A DNA stretch of 64,000 nucleotides from an uncultured Prochlorococcus sp. (lineage in GTDB: Bacteria > Cyanobacteriota > Cyanobacteriia > PCC-6307 > Cyanobiaceae): assembly GCF_902616385.1 (NCBI RefSeq), contig NZ_CACMSM010000005.1, positions 20,929 to 84,928 of the forward strand. Reading direction: 5' to 3'. The position numbers and the translations under genes are program-made. Shown piece after piece: positions 28,367-38,295 of the stretch (position 1 is its first letter; each line of letters starts with the position of its first letter). The notes under the pieces were generated by a model. The model ran no database searches and was not told the origin of the DNA. It saw only the letters and a list, made by a program, of their open reading frames with translations.

Positions 28367-28517
28367 TATAACCCTGAGCTTTTTTTGTGTCATTAGCCAA
28401 ATCCATTAGGCAATAATTTGTAGAACCTAATTCGAAAAGTTCAGCATATGCAATACATGCATCCTTGTCTGAATCAACAAATCTCAATATTCCTTCTTTG
28501 TCGTAAAGACCATACAT
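28329..28517 (-). CDS. Unknown 62-residue protein
   Basis: A short acidic protein (MYGLYDKEGILRFVDSDKDA, then CIAYAELFELGSTNYCLMDL) that I do not assign to a named family. The N-terminus looks like a beta-hairpin followed by a helix, and codon use looks protein-like. Two cysteines (20 and 36) are present. The 3' end overlaps pedR by 38 bp in convergent orientation and includes the candidate pedR terminator, so transcription of the two could interfere. Confidence 0.6.
   Translation of the reverse strand: MYGLYDKEGILRFVDSDKDACIAYAELFELGSTNYCLMDLANDTKKAQGYTNPDQSLGVYNN
28357..28386 (+). terminator. Candidate terminator at the 3' end of pedR
   Basis: TCAGG (28357-28361) pairs with CCTGA (28373-28377) around an 11-nt loop, followed by GC and seven T. 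The 5-bp stem is weak. It overlaps the pedR stop codon and lies inside the convergent 62-residue gene. Confidence 0.4.
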
Positions 28518-28599
28518 CTGAAGAAAAAAATAATTTGCTTAAATATAAAGAAAATATAAAGGATGAGTGGTTCCTCTGACTAGTTACTTTTGAAAGTTG

Positions 28600-29076
28600 T
28601 TAGATATTTTCTTTCCACTCTGAGAAAGGATTGTTAGCAAGACTGAAATTGGAGTAATGGGTGAGCCCAGTAATTTCTTTTGAGATGAAAGATGGAAAAA
28701 TTAAATCTTCCTCTTCATTAGAAAGTTCGATTTCTGCAATTTCAAGTGGATAATTATTTTCTTTAAAGCAATCTACAATCCAAGATTTTTTCTCAATTTC
28801 TAGAAAGTATCTATCTTTTTTTATTGTATTTGCAAGATTTGACATTATTGTTTCACCATCGCTTCGTGGAATGGAGTATTCAAATTCAAAGTTAGTAAAG
28901 CCTTTGATATGTTTTTTAAGTGTAATTTTAGAGTTTTTGCCAATAAGCCTTACCCTAATAATCCAACCATCTAAACTTTTGGATAAATATCCTTGTTCAA
29001 TATAAATTTTTTTGTTTATGAATTTTTTCCAATTATCATTTTTTATCAGAAATCTTCTTTCTATCTCTAGCGCCAT
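28600..29076 (-). CDS. CYTH-domain protein
   Basis: A 158-residue triphosphate tunnel enzyme. It begins with the hallmark ExExR motif (LEIERRFLI) and continues with strand patterns rich in charged residues (YIEQGYLSKSLDGWIIRVRL, ITLKKHIKG, PLEIAEIELSNEEEDL). CYTH proteins hydrolyse inorganic tripolyphosphate or thiamine triphosphate, or make cAMP; bacterial stand-alone forms are most often tripolyphosphatases. It is 7 bp after nadK, probably co-transcribed with the ndhA-I-G-E-nadK run. Confidence 0.85.
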   Translation of the reverse strand: MALEIERRFLIKNDNWKKFINKKIYIEQGYLSKSLDGWIIRVRLIGKNSKITLKKHIKGFTNFEFEYSIPRSDGETIMSNLANTIKKDRYFLEIEKKSWIVDCFKENNYPLEIAEIELSNEEEDLIFPSFISKEITGLTHYSNFSLANNPFSEWKENI

Positions 29077-29083
29077 TTAATTT

Positions 29084-29986
29084 TTAAAATTTTTTAGATA
29101 AATCACCTTTCAAATCTAGTTTTTTTATTAGGGTACTATAGTAACTTGTGCTTTTTTTAAACTTTATTATTTTGCAGGGCGATTGCCCTTTTTTGATCTC
29201 ACAATAATAATTTTCCTTAATCGTCATACATTTTGACCCGTCTCTCCATAATTTAATTTCCCCTTTACTTTTTTTTACAGGTTTTATAATTACCTTACTT
29301 GTATTAGGTATCACTATTGGTCTACTAGCCAAACTCATCGGGCATATAGGGTTAATTATCATTGCATCAATACTAGGGTGTACTATTGGGCCCCCTGCAG
29401 CCATTGAGTAAGCTGTTGAACCAGTAGATGTAGATATAATTAATCCATCACCTTTGTATTCGTTAACCTTCTCATTATCTATTTCAATTTCTATTTGGTT
29501 GGTTGGAGAAATGTCTTCTTCAACAGATTTAAAATAAAAATCATTTAAGGCATCGTAGCTTTTTATGATTTTTTTCTCAGAACATGTCCCGTTAATATAA
29601 ACATTACAATTTAATCTATTACGACAGTCAATTTTATATTCTTCGTTTTCAAGGATTTCAATAAAAGATTTGTCAAACAAAAAATCTTTTTCTTGCGTAA
29701 GGAAACCCAGATTGCCACCAATATTAATGCTCAACAAAGGAATATCATAATCAGCTAAAGCATTTGCACATTTTAGAAAGGTCCCATCTCCACCAAGAAC
29801 TATGCCAATATTTGGTTGTAATTCTAAATTATAAAAATGTTTTGCAATTTCATCTCTGTGAAAATCACTTTGAATTCTTTTTGATTTTATATTTTTAGCT
29901 TTGAGAACTTCCTCACAGAATTTAGAGGCTTCTTGAGCTATAGAACTATCTGAACGATAAATTATAAGCACTAATGAAAGTTTCAT
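29084..29986 (-). CDS. nadK: NAD kinase
   Basis: Phosphorylates NAD to NADP, the acceptor of photosynthetic electrons. The 300 residues contain the [10 protein letters not shown] motif near residue 64, [11 protein letters not shown], and the substrate-binding [20 protein letters not shown] and [13 protein letters not shown] regions. Ten bp after ndhE on the same strand, so NADP supply is encoded with NDH-1 subunits. Confidence 0.95.
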   Translation of the reverse strand: MKLSLVLIIYRSDSSIAQEASKFCEEVLKAKNIKSKRIQSDFHRDEIAKHFYNLELQPNIGIVLGGDGTFLKCANALADYDIPLLSINIGGNLGFLTQEKDFLFDKSFIEILENEEYKIDCRNRLNCNVYINGTCSEKKIIKSYDALNDFYFKSVEEDISPTNQIEIEIDNEKVNEYKGDGLIISTSTGSTAYSMAAGGPIVHPSIDAMIINPICPMSLASRPIVIPNTSKVIIKPVKKSKGEIKLWRDGSKCMTIKENYYCEIKKGQSPCKIIKFKKSTSYYSTLIKKLDLKGDLSKKF

Positions 29987-29995
29987 TTAGTGTTT

Positions 29996-30316
29996 TTACC
30001 ATTTTAATAAATTAAAACTTTCCATATCTACAGTTACCCTATTTCTATAAAGAGATAATAAGATAGCTAATCCAACTGCTGCTTCTGCTGCAGCTACAGT
30101 AATCACAAAAATTGTAAAAACTTGTCCTTGAATTAAATTATTATCAACATAGGAAGAAAACGCCATTAAGTTTATATTTACTGCATTGAGCATTAATTCA
30201 ATGCTCATAAGAACTCTTACTGCATTTCTGCTATTTAATAATCCCCAAATCCCAATACAAAATAGTGCTGAAGATACTATTAAAAATGCTTGAATAGGAA
30301 TTGATTCTAAACTCAT
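29996..30316 (-). CDS. ndhE: NAD(P)H-quinone oxidoreductase subunit 4L
   Basis: Small membrane subunit of NDH-1 (NuoK homologue), 106 residues with three helices; the conserved segment is LMSIELMLNAVNINLMAFSS, including the buried Glu in helix 2. The typical ending AAAEAAVGLAILLSLYRNR is present. Fourth of ndhA-ndhI-ndhG-ndhE. Confidence 0.95.
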   Translation of the reverse strand: MSLESIPIQAFLIVSSALFCIGIWGLLNSRNAVRVLMSIELMLNAVNINLMAFSSYVDNNLIQGQVFTIFVITVAAAEAAVGLAILLSLYRNRVTVDMESFNLLKW

Positions 30317-30334
30317 AATAAGAAAAGTAAAACG

Positions 30335-30934
30335 TTAATTTTTATTTGTAAGTAATGGTTCTGATGATTTTTCAATTAACTCTTGATCAACAGGTAATCC
30401 AGTGGAAATATCCTTGCTCATTACATCTCTCCTAGCTAAAACAATAGCTCCAATCATTGCCATTAATAGTAAAACTGATGCCACTTCAAATGGTAGAAGA
30501 TAATCACTAAATAGATGTTCACCAATTCTGATAGTTGATTCTTCTCCTATAGAGTTTTGGGGACTTGATAGGCTCCATACATTAGTCAAGTCAACTCTAA
30601 TTAAAAGGCTTAGCAGGGTTAAACATATTGATGTTGATATGATTCTTCTCGATTTAAGGTCGCTGATGGGCTTTAAATCTTCTTTTTTATTGACTAGCAT
30701 TATTGCAAAGATTATTAATACATTAACTGCACCTACATAAACTAAAACTTGTGCTGCAGCAACAAAACTTGCATTCAAAAGAAGATATAATCCCGCAACA
30801 CTCATGAACACTCCTCCTAGAAGAAAGGCTGAATAAACAATACTTTCTAGTAATACAACACCAAGTGCTCCAATAAGGATAACTAAAGATAAAACTGAAA
30901 AACAAATAATTTGAGTTGTTATTGCAATGGACAT
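30335..30934 (-). CDS. ndhG: NAD(P)H-quinone oxidoreductase chain 6
   Basis: Membrane subunit of NDH-1 (NuoJ homologue), 199 residues with about five helices. Diagnostic region: AAQVLVYVGAVNVLIIFAIM followed by LVNKKED; a later helix reads EVASVLLLMAMIGAIVLARR. It lies between ndhI and ndhE with gaps of 13 and 18 bp. Confidence 0.95.
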   Translation of the reverse strand: MSIAITTQIICFSVLSLVILIGALGVVLLESIVYSAFLLGGVFMSVAGLYLLLNASFVAAAQVLVYVGAVNVLIIFAIMLVNKKEDLKPISDLKSRRIISTSICLTLLSLLIRVDLTNVWSLSSPQNSIGEESTIRIGEHLFSDYLLPFEVASVLLLMAMIGAIVLARRDVMSKDISTGLPVDQELIEKSSEPLLTNKN

Positions 30935-30947
30935 AAATTAATGGAAA

Positions 30948-31574
30948 CTAATCGTTTGGGTTAGAAACTTTATCTTTATTTTCATTGGATTCTGGTCTCA
31001 TCCAATCATAGACTTCTTCAGGTAATTTACCAACTCTAGTATCTGAAGCTGGGATTTCATGAGGGTCCATCACACCTTTAGGAAGATAGGCAAGTTCTCT
31101 TAGAGGTTTTACTGAAGGATCTGTTGTAACGTTTGTGGGTAGTCTACCAAGTGCAACATTATCAAAATTTAAATTGTGTCTGTCAAAAGTAGCTAATTCA
31201 TATTCTTCGGTCATTGATAAACAATTAGTTGGACAATATTCAACACAATTTCCGCAAAATATACAAACTCCAAAGTCTATAGAATAATTTCTAAGTTCCT
31301 TTTTTTTGGTTTCTTTATTCATTACCCAATCAACTACTGGTAAATTGATGGGACATACTCTTACGCAAACTTCACAAGCAATACATTTATCGAATTCATA
31401 ATGTATCCTTCCTCTATATCTTTCAGAGGGTATTAATTTTTCATATGGATACTGAATAGTAACAGGTCTTCTTCGAAGATGATCAAAAGTTACTGATAAG
31501 CCATTATATAAATATTTGCCAGCGTTAAATGCTTCTTTGATATAGCTATTTATTTGATGAAGGAAATTTTTCAT
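30948..31574 (-). CDS. ndhI: NAD(P)H-quinone oxidoreductase subunit I
   Basis: Ferredoxin-like peripheral subunit carrying two [4Fe-4S] clusters that pass electrons towards plastoquinone. The 208 residues have two CxxCxxCxxxCP motifs: [12 protein letters not shown] and [12 protein letters not shown]. The N-terminus has the conserved [20 protein letters not shown] segment. It is 68 bp after ndhA and 13 bp before ndhG. Confidence 0.97.
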   Translation of the reverse strand: MKNFLHQINSYIKEAFNAGKYLYNGLSVTFDHLRRRPVTIQYPYEKLIPSERYRGRIHYEFDKCIACEVCVRVCPINLPVVDWVMNKETKKKELRNYSIDFGVCIFCGNCVEYCPTNCLSMTEEYELATFDRHNLNFDNVALGRLPTNVTTDPSVKPLRELAYLPKGVMDPHEIPASDTRVGKLPEEVYDWMRPESNENKDKVSNPND

Positions 31575-31642
31575 TTTGAAGAATTTACTTAGTTATTTTA
31601 GTTTAGTGGATTAATTTTAAATTTAAGTATTTTTACTTAAGT

Positions 31643-32761
31643 TTAACCACCAAAGAATTGAGGAAATGCAAGTTTTAATGCTGCAGTTATCAAAAGATTA
31701 GCAAGAGAAATTGGAAGAAGAAACTTCCATCCTAGATCTAATAGTTGATCTATCCTTACTCTAGGAGTTGTCCAACGCAATAATATTGCAATGAAAACCA
31801 AAAGATATGCTTTCAATACAGTCATAACAATTCCTATTGATGCGGTGAAAACTTGTATGAAGGGTGCATTAATTGGCAAATTTAGAAACTTAGCTATTAA
31901 TTCAACTGGAATAGGAAAACCCCATCCACCTAAATAAAGTATTGATACCAATAAAGCTGAAAGGATTAAGTTAATGTAACTACCAAGATAGAACAATGCG
32001 AATTTCATCCCTGCATATTCAGTTTGATATCCTGCAACTAATTCTTCTTCAGCTTCAGGTAAGTCAAATGGAAGTCTTTCACATTCTGCAAGAGCACAAA
32101 TCCAAAAGACTATAAAACCAACTGGTTGTCTCCATATATTCCAACTTAGAATTCCAGCTCCACTTTGTTGGTTGACAATGTCAATAGTACTTAGAGAGTT
32201 TGTCATGAGTACGATAGCCAGCACAGATAAAGCTAAAGGAATTTCATAACTTATGGATTGAGCTGCTGCTCTTAATCCTCCTAACAAAGAATATTTATTA
32301 TTTGATGCATATCCGCTCATAAGAAGACCTATTGGCTGGATACTGCTTAAAGCGATCCATAAGAAAATTCCAATACCAACGTTACTTATTAAAAGGTTTT
32401 GTCCAAAAGGAACAATTAGCCAGGACAAAATCACAGGAACTAGAACTAATATAGGTCCTGCAGTGAAGAGAATTCCATCCGCTTTAGCAGGAATAATATC
32501 CTCTTTGACAAGTAACTTAAGGCCATCTGCAATTGGTTGAAGGACGCCAAGCGCTCCTGCATATTCGGGACCTATTCTTTGTTGAGCAGCAGCAGATATT
32601 TTCCTTTCTAGCCAAACTGTTACTAAAACTCCAACAACCGCCGATACCAAAACCAAAAGCATAGGTAAAGGGAGCCAAATTATATGAGCGATTTCGCTGG
32701 ACAGGCCAAAACCTTTTAAGAATTCATTAAAACTATATTCGAGGTCTAATCCGTATTCCAA
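31643..32761 (-). CDS. ndhA: NAD(P)H-quinone oxidoreductase subunit 1
   Basis: Membrane subunit at the junction of the peripheral and membrane arms of NDH-1, helping form the quinone site. The 372 residues are mostly hydrophobic, with the signatures [20 protein letters not shown] and [20 protein letters not shown], followed by [20 protein letters not shown]. First of the four-gene ndh run and 75 bp downstream of gltA. Confidence 0.97.
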   Translation of the reverse strand: MEYGLDLEYSFNEFLKGFGLSSEIAHIIWLPLPMLLVLVSAVVGVLVTVWLERKISAAAQQRIGPEYAGALGVLQPIADGLKLLVKEDIIPAKADGILFTAGPILVLVPVILSWLIVPFGQNLLISNVGIGIFLWIALSSIQPIGLLMSGYASNNKYSLLGGLRAAAQSISYEIPLALSVLAIVLMTNSLSTIDIVNQQSGAGILSWNIWRQPVGFIVFWICALAECERLPFDLPEAEEELVAGYQTEYAGMKFALFYLGSYINLILSALLVSILYLGGWGFPIPVELIAKFLNLPINAPFIQVFTASIGIVMTVLKAYLLVFIAILLRWTTPRVRIDQLLDLGWKFLLPISLANLLITAALKLAFPQFFGG

Positions 32762-32836
32762 AATTTTTATTATATTTACCTAATAGATTAACTCTTCACA
32801 AACGATATGTGTGTTTTTTATGAAAAGCTGCAAATA

Positions 32837-33982
32837 TTATTCTCTGTTTTCTAGGCTAGTCCACTCTCTTGGTGCTGAACCTGTGTAGATTTGTGATGGT
32901 CTGAAAATTCTATTTGCTCCAAGTTGCTCGCGCCAATGAGCTAACCAACCAGCTACTCTAGATATGGCAAAAATTGGTGTAAATAAATCACGAGGAATGC
33001 CAAGTTTTCTATAAACAAGACCAGAATAAAAGTCCACGTTAGGAAATATACCTTTCGGGCCAAGTCTTGGTATTGCCTCTGCCTCAAGTGATTTAGCAAC
33101 TTCATACATTTCATCTGCTCCAAATCTAATAAAAAGCTCTTCTGCTAGTTTTTGCAGAATTATTGCTCTTGGATCTTTGACTTTATATTCTCTGTGGCCG
33201 AACCCCATTATCTTGCTTTTGTTCTTTATCGCGTTATCTAAAAAAGACCCAGCATTTTCTGGTGTTCTAATCTCTTCTAACATTGCAATCACATCCTCAT
33301 TTGCTCCTCCGTGCAGTGGACCAGCCAGGGTTCCTACTGCAGAGGCGATGACAGCATATGGGTCTGTAAGAGTGCTTGCAGTCACTCTAGCGCTAAATGT
33401 ACTTGCGTTTAAACTATGTTCGGCATGTAGAATTAAACACCTATCAAAAACTTTTGCAGCTATGGGATCTTGTTCTTTTTCAGTCAGCATGTAAAGAAAA
33501 TTTGATGAGTAAGTTAAATCATCTCTAGGTTGAATTGGATCTTGTCCTTTTCTTATAAGTTGAAACGCAGCAATCATTGTGGGTATTTTTGCTATTAGTC
33601 TTATGACTGCGTTGTAGATGTAATTAGGATCATCTATCGCTCTACGCGAATAGAAGAGCCCTAAAGAAGCTGCACTAGATTGAAGAGCATCCATGGGGTG
33701 ACCTGTCGCAGGGAAACATTTCATCATATCTCTGACTCTAAAACTTAACCTTCGGTGCATCTGAACTTCTTGTTCAAAATCTCTTAGCTGAACAGCTGTG
33801 GGCAATTCACCCCAAATTAGTAGGTAAGCAGTTTCTAAAAAACTGCTTTTTTTCGATAGTTCCTCAATGGAATACCCTCTGTACAACAATTTACCTTTAT
33901 TGCCGTCAATATCACAGATAGATGAATTAGTAACTGGGACACCCTCTAATCCTGGTTTTAAAACTAGTTTGTTACTGTCCAA
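32837..33982 (-). CDS. gltA: Citrate synthase
   Basis: Condenses oxaloacetate with acetyl-CoA, feeding 2-oxoglutarate synthesis for nitrogen assimilation. The 381 residues contain the catalytic-site segments LHAEHSLNASTFSAR, AGPLHGGANEDVI and MGFGHREYKVKDPRA. The length is that of the short bacterial (type I) form. Upstream of ndhA on the same strand, possibly one long transcript to the CYTH gene. Confidence 0.95.
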   Translation of the reverse strand: MDSNKLVLKPGLEGVPVTNSSICDIDGNKGKLLYRGYSIEELSKKSSFLETAYLLIWGELPTAVQLRDFEQEVQMHRRLSFRVRDMMKCFPATGHPMDALQSSAASLGLFYSRRAIDDPNYIYNAVIRLIAKIPTMIAAFQLIRKGQDPIQPRDDLTYSSNFLYMLTEKEQDPIAAKVFDRCLILHAEHSLNASTFSARVTASTLTDPYAVIASAVGTLAGPLHGGANEDVIAMLEEIRTPENAGSFLDNAIKNKSKIMGFGHREYKVKDPRAIILQKLAEELFIRFGADEMYEVAKSLEAEAIPRLGPKGIFPNVDFYSGLVYRKLGIPRDLFTPIFAISRVAGWLAHWREQLGANRIFRPSQIYTGSAPREWTSLENRE

Positions 33983-34107
33983 TTGCTTAATTCAATATCA
34001 AATACTTATAGATTAAAGATAGTCAAATAATTTTTAATTAACCACAAGATATTAATTTCATAAAAATTTCAAATGATTGTCTTTGAAGCTTATTTGAAAA
34101 ACTTTGA

Positions 34108-35574
34108 TTAAGGTATTTTTAAACTTGTTTCTGTATAAAGAATTGGATTTTTTTCTGGAATAGATTGACTTATGATTTCTAGATATTCTTCATTTGATAT
34201 TTTTAAAATATTTCTAATGAGAAAATTGAGATCCTCCAAATCAGGTAAATATTTAATTTTATTGGAATTTTCATCTTTGATATCAACTTTGGCAAAAAGA
34301 AAAGCAGATTTATCTTTACAACTTTTTAGGTAGAAAAATTTTTTTGAGATTGTTTCTAGTTTTTTACTATCTATTAAAAAATTACTTATGAATTGCAAAC
34401 CTCCGGATTCTATTAAATAGATATTTTCAAAAGTTAATTGTTTTATTGCATCGTTTTTTTCTTCAAGAATATTTTTGGAGTATATTGAGTAAATATCTTC
34501 ATTTTTTTTTAAAGTATATTTGTTGAAATCTTTTAATTTTTTCAAAGCACTTAAATCAAATTGATTTTCAGTATTTTTTTCAAATGTAAAAAGCCAATCT
34601 TTTTTTGAATTGAGAATTAAGATATTTTGATTTGTATTTTGGTTAAAATCTTCAAAAAAACTTTGTTCAAAATTATTTATGAAAGGTTTTAGATATTTGT
34701 CAAAATTTTTTATATCACTAAAAATTGAAATTTCAGGATTTTCTTTATTCGTATTTTCTTTATTTATAAACTTATCGTAAGCAAGAATATCAATATTTTT
34801 TTTATTATTTAGTAAATATGATTTCAGAATTAAATGTTTATTTTTTAAATCAAATGTAGTTGCTAAAATATCCTCATTTTTATTAGTAAAAATTTCTTTA
34901 TCAAAAAATATACTTTCCCCAAATTTTTTTGTAAATAATATATTTTTTTGATTTTTGAGTCCAAAAAGTTCTCCCTCATACTGAAATTTTTTTTCTTTAA
35001 AATCATTACTAAAGTTAATACTATTTTTGATCAATTTTTTATCTGATGAAGCAATTATATAATTATCGTCGGTTCGGTATATATAGTTAAGGAAATTTAT
35101 TTTGTTTTCTCTATTTATTGAAATTATCTCATCAATTTGATCAATTTTATTAGGCAAATTTAATAAATCGTCTATTGTTTTTTCTGGCTTAATTTTAAAA
35201 ATAATCAAAATATCATCTTTAAGATGTTTATTATTTTCAAAAAATGAGACTATAAGTTCATTGTTGTAGATATCTTCTAATTTATTTTTGCCTAGATCTA
35301 TACCTAAGTAATCTAATATAGAGTCTTTTATTAAAACAAATTCATCTTGGTTTGTTGAATTTTTATCTTTTTCATTATTATTAAAAATATTAAAACTATC
35401 TAAATTTGAAATAAATAATAATTTATTGTTTTCAGGTACATATCTTAAGATATTTAGTTGCTCAATATTTGTACTTTGCTCCTTATTTTTATTAGCAGAA
35501 ACTTTTTTAAAACCAAAAAAAATTAATAAAGATAATAATAGTATTATTGCTACTACTCTAAGTTTCATTATCAA
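34108..35574 (-). CDS. Unknown exported or membrane-anchored protein
   Basis: A 488-residue protein with an N-terminal hydrophobic segment (about 5-22, RVVAIILLLSLLIFFGFKKV) that could be a signal anchor; no lipobox Cys is visible. The rest is extremely rich in Lys, Asn, Asp and Ile, predicted as a large extracytoplasmic domain (RYVPENNKLLFISNLDSFNI near the start). The layout recalls DUF3352 proteins, which begin with a single TM and a phrase like 'P.....L.F....', but I am not sure. It diverges from the rhodanese gene and has no close functional neighbour. Confidence 0.75.
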   Translation of the reverse strand: MIMKLRVVAIILLLSLLIFFGFKKVSANKNKEQSTNIEQLNILRYVPENNKLLFISNLDSFNIFNNNEKDKNSTNQDEFVLIKDSILDYLGIDLGKNKLEDIYNNELIVSFFENNKHLKDDILIIFKIKPEKTIDDLLNLPNKIDQIDEIISINRENKINFLNYIYRTDDNYIIASSDKKLIKNSINFSNDFKEKKFQYEGELFGLKNQKNILFTKKFGESIFFDKEIFTNKNEDILATTFDLKNKHLILKSYLLNNKKNIDILAYDKFINKENTNKENPEISIFSDIKNFDKYLKPFINNFEQSFFEDFNQNTNQNILILNSKKDWLFTFEKNTENQFDLSALKKLKDFNKYTLKKNEDIYSIYSKNILEEKNDAIKQLTFENIYLIESGGLQFISNFLIDSKKLETISKKFFYLKSCKDKSAFLFAKVDIKDENSNKIKYLPDLEDLNFLIRNILKISNEEYLEIISQSIPEKNPILYTETSLKIP

Positions 35575-35657
35575 TGTTTATTTTTATTTTTAACAATAAA
35601 ATTCCTACTGCAACTTAATTTATTAAATTGTAAATAACACATAATTTATTCTATAAA

Positions 35658-36008
35658 TTGGGAAGCTATCCAAAATCTATAAATGCTTTTAGTCTCAATG
35701 ATTGGTTTGATTCTGAGAAAGAAGATCCAGTTTTGATTGATGTAAGAGAACAGTCAGAGCTTGAAATAGCTCGTTTCTCAAAAGAATTTTTACATATACC
35801 AATTAGTAAAGTAACTTCTGAATATGTTGAAGAAATATTTGCTGGTTTATTAGATAGAGAAATTGTAGTTACCTGTCATGCAGGAATAAGAAGTTATAAC
35901 TTTTCTCAATGGTGCTTGGATAATAATATTGTGAGCGAAATATGGAATTTGGAGGAGGGTATTGATGGATGGAGTAGATATATTGACCCATCAATCCCAA
36001 GGTATTGA
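35658..36008 (+). CDS. Rhodanese-domain protein
   Basis: A single rhodanese domain of 116 residues. The first CH2-type motif is VLIDVREQSELEIARF and the active loop CHAGIRSYNFSQWC carries the presumed catalytic Cys at the N-terminal end of the loop. Such proteins transfer sulfane sulfur. Start is TTG at 35658, giving MGSYPKSINAFSLNDWF. Convergent with trpB with no gap. The exact sulfur acceptor is unknown; a cysteine desulfurase lies 4.4 kb away. Confidence 0.88.
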   Translation: MGSYPKSINAFSLNDWFDSEKEDPVLIDVREQSELEIARFSKEFLHIPISKVTSEYVEEIFAGLLDREIVVTCHAGIRSYNFSQWCLDNNIVSEIWNLEEGIDGWSRYIDPSIPRY

Positions 36009-37253
36009 TTAAATATCTAATGAAGATGCAACAGTATTAACATCTTTGTCTCCTCTACCAGAGCAATTGATAACTATATGAGTATCTTTTTCAAGAGTAG
36101 GGCATAATTTATCTAACCAAGCAAAGGCATGGGAAGTTTCAAGTGCAGGTATAATCCCTTCTAGTTCACTAACAAGTTTTAAAGCTTCTAAAGCTTCTTG
36201 ATCTGTGACTGATCCATATTCTGCTCTACCTATATCTTTTAAATGGCTATGTTCAGGTCCTACTCCAGGGTAGTCTAAACCTGCACTTATTGAGTGAGCT
36301 TCTTGTACTTGACCATTATTATCTTGCAAGAGAAGACTCATTGATCCATGCAAAATTCCAATTGACCCTTTAGTGATAGTGGCAGCATGTTTGTCAGTAT
36401 CAACTCCGCTTCCCGCGGCTTCAACTCCAATAAGACGTACAGAAGTTTCTTTAACAAAAGGATGGAAAAGCCCCATTGCATTTGATCCTCCACCTACACA
36501 AGCAAGCAAAATATCGGGCAAAGATCCAAATGATTCAAAACATTGTTTTTTAGTTTCTTCACCTATAACTGCATGAAAATCTCGCACAATCTTTGGGAAA
36601 GGGTGTGGGCCTGCAACAGATCCTAAAATGTAGTGTGTGGTTTCGACATTAGAAACCCAATCTCTAATGGCCTCACTAGTAGCATCCTTAAGTGTTGCAG
36701 TTCCAGAATTTACAACTTTAACTTCAGCTCCTAAAAGTTTCATTCTGAAAACGTTAAGGGATTGCCTTTTTATGTCTTCAGCACCCATGTAGATAATACA
36801 TTTCAAGCCAAATCTCGCACAAACAGTAGCAGTAGCAACTCCATGCTGACCTGCTCCAGTTTCTGCAATTATTCTTTTTTTGCCCATTCTTATTGCCAAT
36901 AAAGCTTGTCCAAGAGCATTATTAATTTTGTGAGCCCCAGTATGATTTAAATCTTCTCTTTTAAGCCATATTCTAGGAGTTGCTTGTTTATTTTTGTAAT
37001 GTTCAGTAAGTCTTTTGGCTTCATAAAGTGGTGTTTCTCTTCCTACATAAGTCTTTAGAAGATGATTTAATTCTTCTACAAAAAGTTTATCTTTCCATGC
37101 ATTAGATGCAGCGTCTTCAAGCTCAAAAAGAGCGGGCATTAGCGTTTCAGGAACATATTGACCACCATATTTTCCAAATCTTCCCTCTTTAGAGGGTTGA
37201 TTTAAATCGTCATTTTTATAGTTTTGATCTTTGCGAGAAAATGTACTTACCAC
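36009..37253 (-). CDS. trpB: Tryptophan synthase beta chain
   Basis: PLP enzyme that condenses indole with serine. At 414 residues it has the standard start [17 protein letters not shown], the PLP lysine in [11 protein letters not shown] (about residue 108), the phosphate-binding [10 protein letters not shown] loop, and [14 protein letters not shown]. trpA is not in the window, as is usual where trp genes are scattered. Diverges from the SUI1 gene. Confidence 0.97.
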   Translation of the reverse strand: MVSTFSRKDQNYKNDDLNQPSKEGRFGKYGGQYVPETLMPALFELEDAASNAWKDKLFVEELNHLLKTYVGRETPLYEAKRLTEHYKNKQATPRIWLKREDLNHTGAHKINNALGQALLAIRMGKKRIIAETGAGQHGVATATVCARFGLKCIIYMGAEDIKRQSLNVFRMKLLGAEVKVVNSGTATLKDATSEAIRDWVSNVETTHYILGSVAGPHPFPKIVRDFHAVIGEETKKQCFESFGSLPDILLACVGGGSNAMGLFHPFVKETSVRLIGVEAAGSGVDTDKHAATITKGSIGILHGSMSLLLQDNNGQVQEAHSISAGLDYPGVGPEHSHLKDIGRAEYGSVTDQEALEALKLVSELEGIIPALETSHAFAWLDKLCPTLEKDTHIVINCSGRGDKDVNTVASSLDI

Positions 37254-37301
37254 TTTTTCTATAGAATAAGTATTAACTAACTATAGATTATATTTAAAAT
37301 A

Positions 37302-37613
37302 ATGGGAAAAAAGAATTGGATCGAATTTGATAATCAAGAAAAGAAATCTGAAGCAACAGCTAAGATAGATACTTTTAATAAAAGATCAAAAATAAATATT
37401 TCAAAACAAAAAAAAGGTAAAAAGGGTAAGACTATAACTTTAATTAGAGGTTTAGGCACAGAGGATGAAATCTTATTAAAAGAATTACTAAAAAAAATTA
37501 AAGTTTTTTGTGGGACTGGAGGAACATTAATTGATAGCAATATCCAGTTACAGGGTGATATGGTATTGAAATCAATTGAGTTTCTTCGTAAAGAGGGATT
37601 TCATAATTTATGA
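37302..37613 (+). CDS. SUI1/eIF1-like translation factor
   Basis: A 103-residue protein with a basic, Lys-rich N-terminal half and a SUI1 domain (TITLIRGLGTEDEILLKELL, KKIKVFCGTGGTLIDSNIQL, QGDMVLKSIEFLRKEGF). Bacterial members (YciH) are thought to influence start-site fidelity on the 30S subunit. It is 43 bp upstream of cysC. Confidence 0.9.
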   Translation: MGKKNWIEFDNQEKKSEATAKIDTFNKRSKINISKQKKGKKGKTITLIRGLGTEDEILLKELLKKIKVFCGTGGTLIDSNIQLQGDMVLKSIEFLRKEGFHNL

Positions 37614-37656
37614 AGTAAGGGTTAGGATAGGTTTTTAATTTTTGATGAAGTAAAAA

Positions 37657-38280
37657 ATGAAAGAACAAAATCAAACAAAGTCAACCAATATAAAGTGGCA
37701 CAACTTAACAATTGATAGAGAAAAGTTAGAGAAAATGAGAGGTCATAAAGGTATGGTTATCTGGTTTACAGGTTTATCTGGTTCTGGTAAAAGTACTTTG
37801 GCCAACGCTTTAAATGAAGTTTTACACTTAGATGGTTTTTCGACTTATGTTTTGGATGGAGATAATATTAGACACGGTTTATGTAAAGATCTTGGTTTCT
37901 CGGATAAAGATAGAGAAGAAAATATAAGAAGAATTGGTGAAGTTGCGAATTTATTTATGAATGCTGGGATAATAACCATTACAGCATTCGTTTCACCATT
38001 TATTAGCGATAGAGATAACGTAAGAAAAATTATTGGATCTAAGGATTTTATTGAAGTTTATTGTGCTGCTGATATCACAGTTTGCGAAAATAGGGATACT
38101 AAAGGTCTTTACAAGAAAGCTCGTTTGGGTGAAATTAAGGAATTTACAGGGATTTCTAGTCCATATGAAGCTCCTCTTAATCCCGAAATTGTTGTTGATA
38201 CAGGTTCGTTAGAATTAAATGATTCCGTTGAAAAAGTTCTTAACTACCTTAAAAAAGAAAACTTTCTTAACAAGGCCTAA
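37657..38280 (+). CDS. cysC: Adenylylsulfate (APS) kinase
   Basis: Phosphorylates APS to PAPS in sulfate assimilation. The 207 residues have P-loop GLSGSGKST (39-47), the APS-site segment DGDNIRHGLCKDLGFSDKDR, TITAFVSPF and the lid KARLGEIKEFTGISSPYEAP. Length is standard for a stand-alone CysC. Converges on purE with a 15-bp gap. Confidence 0.95.
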   Translation: MKEQNQTKSTNIKWHNLTIDREKLEKMRGHKGMVIWFTGLSGSGKSTLANALNEVLHLDGFSTYVLDGDNIRHGLCKDLGFSDKDREENIRRIGEVANLFMNAGIITITAFVSPFISDRDNVRKIIGSKDFIEVYCAADITVCENRDTKGLYKKARLGEIKEFTGISSPYEAPLNPEIVVDTGSLELNDSVEKVLNYLKKENFLNKA

Positions 38281-38295
38281 TAGAAAAATATTAGT

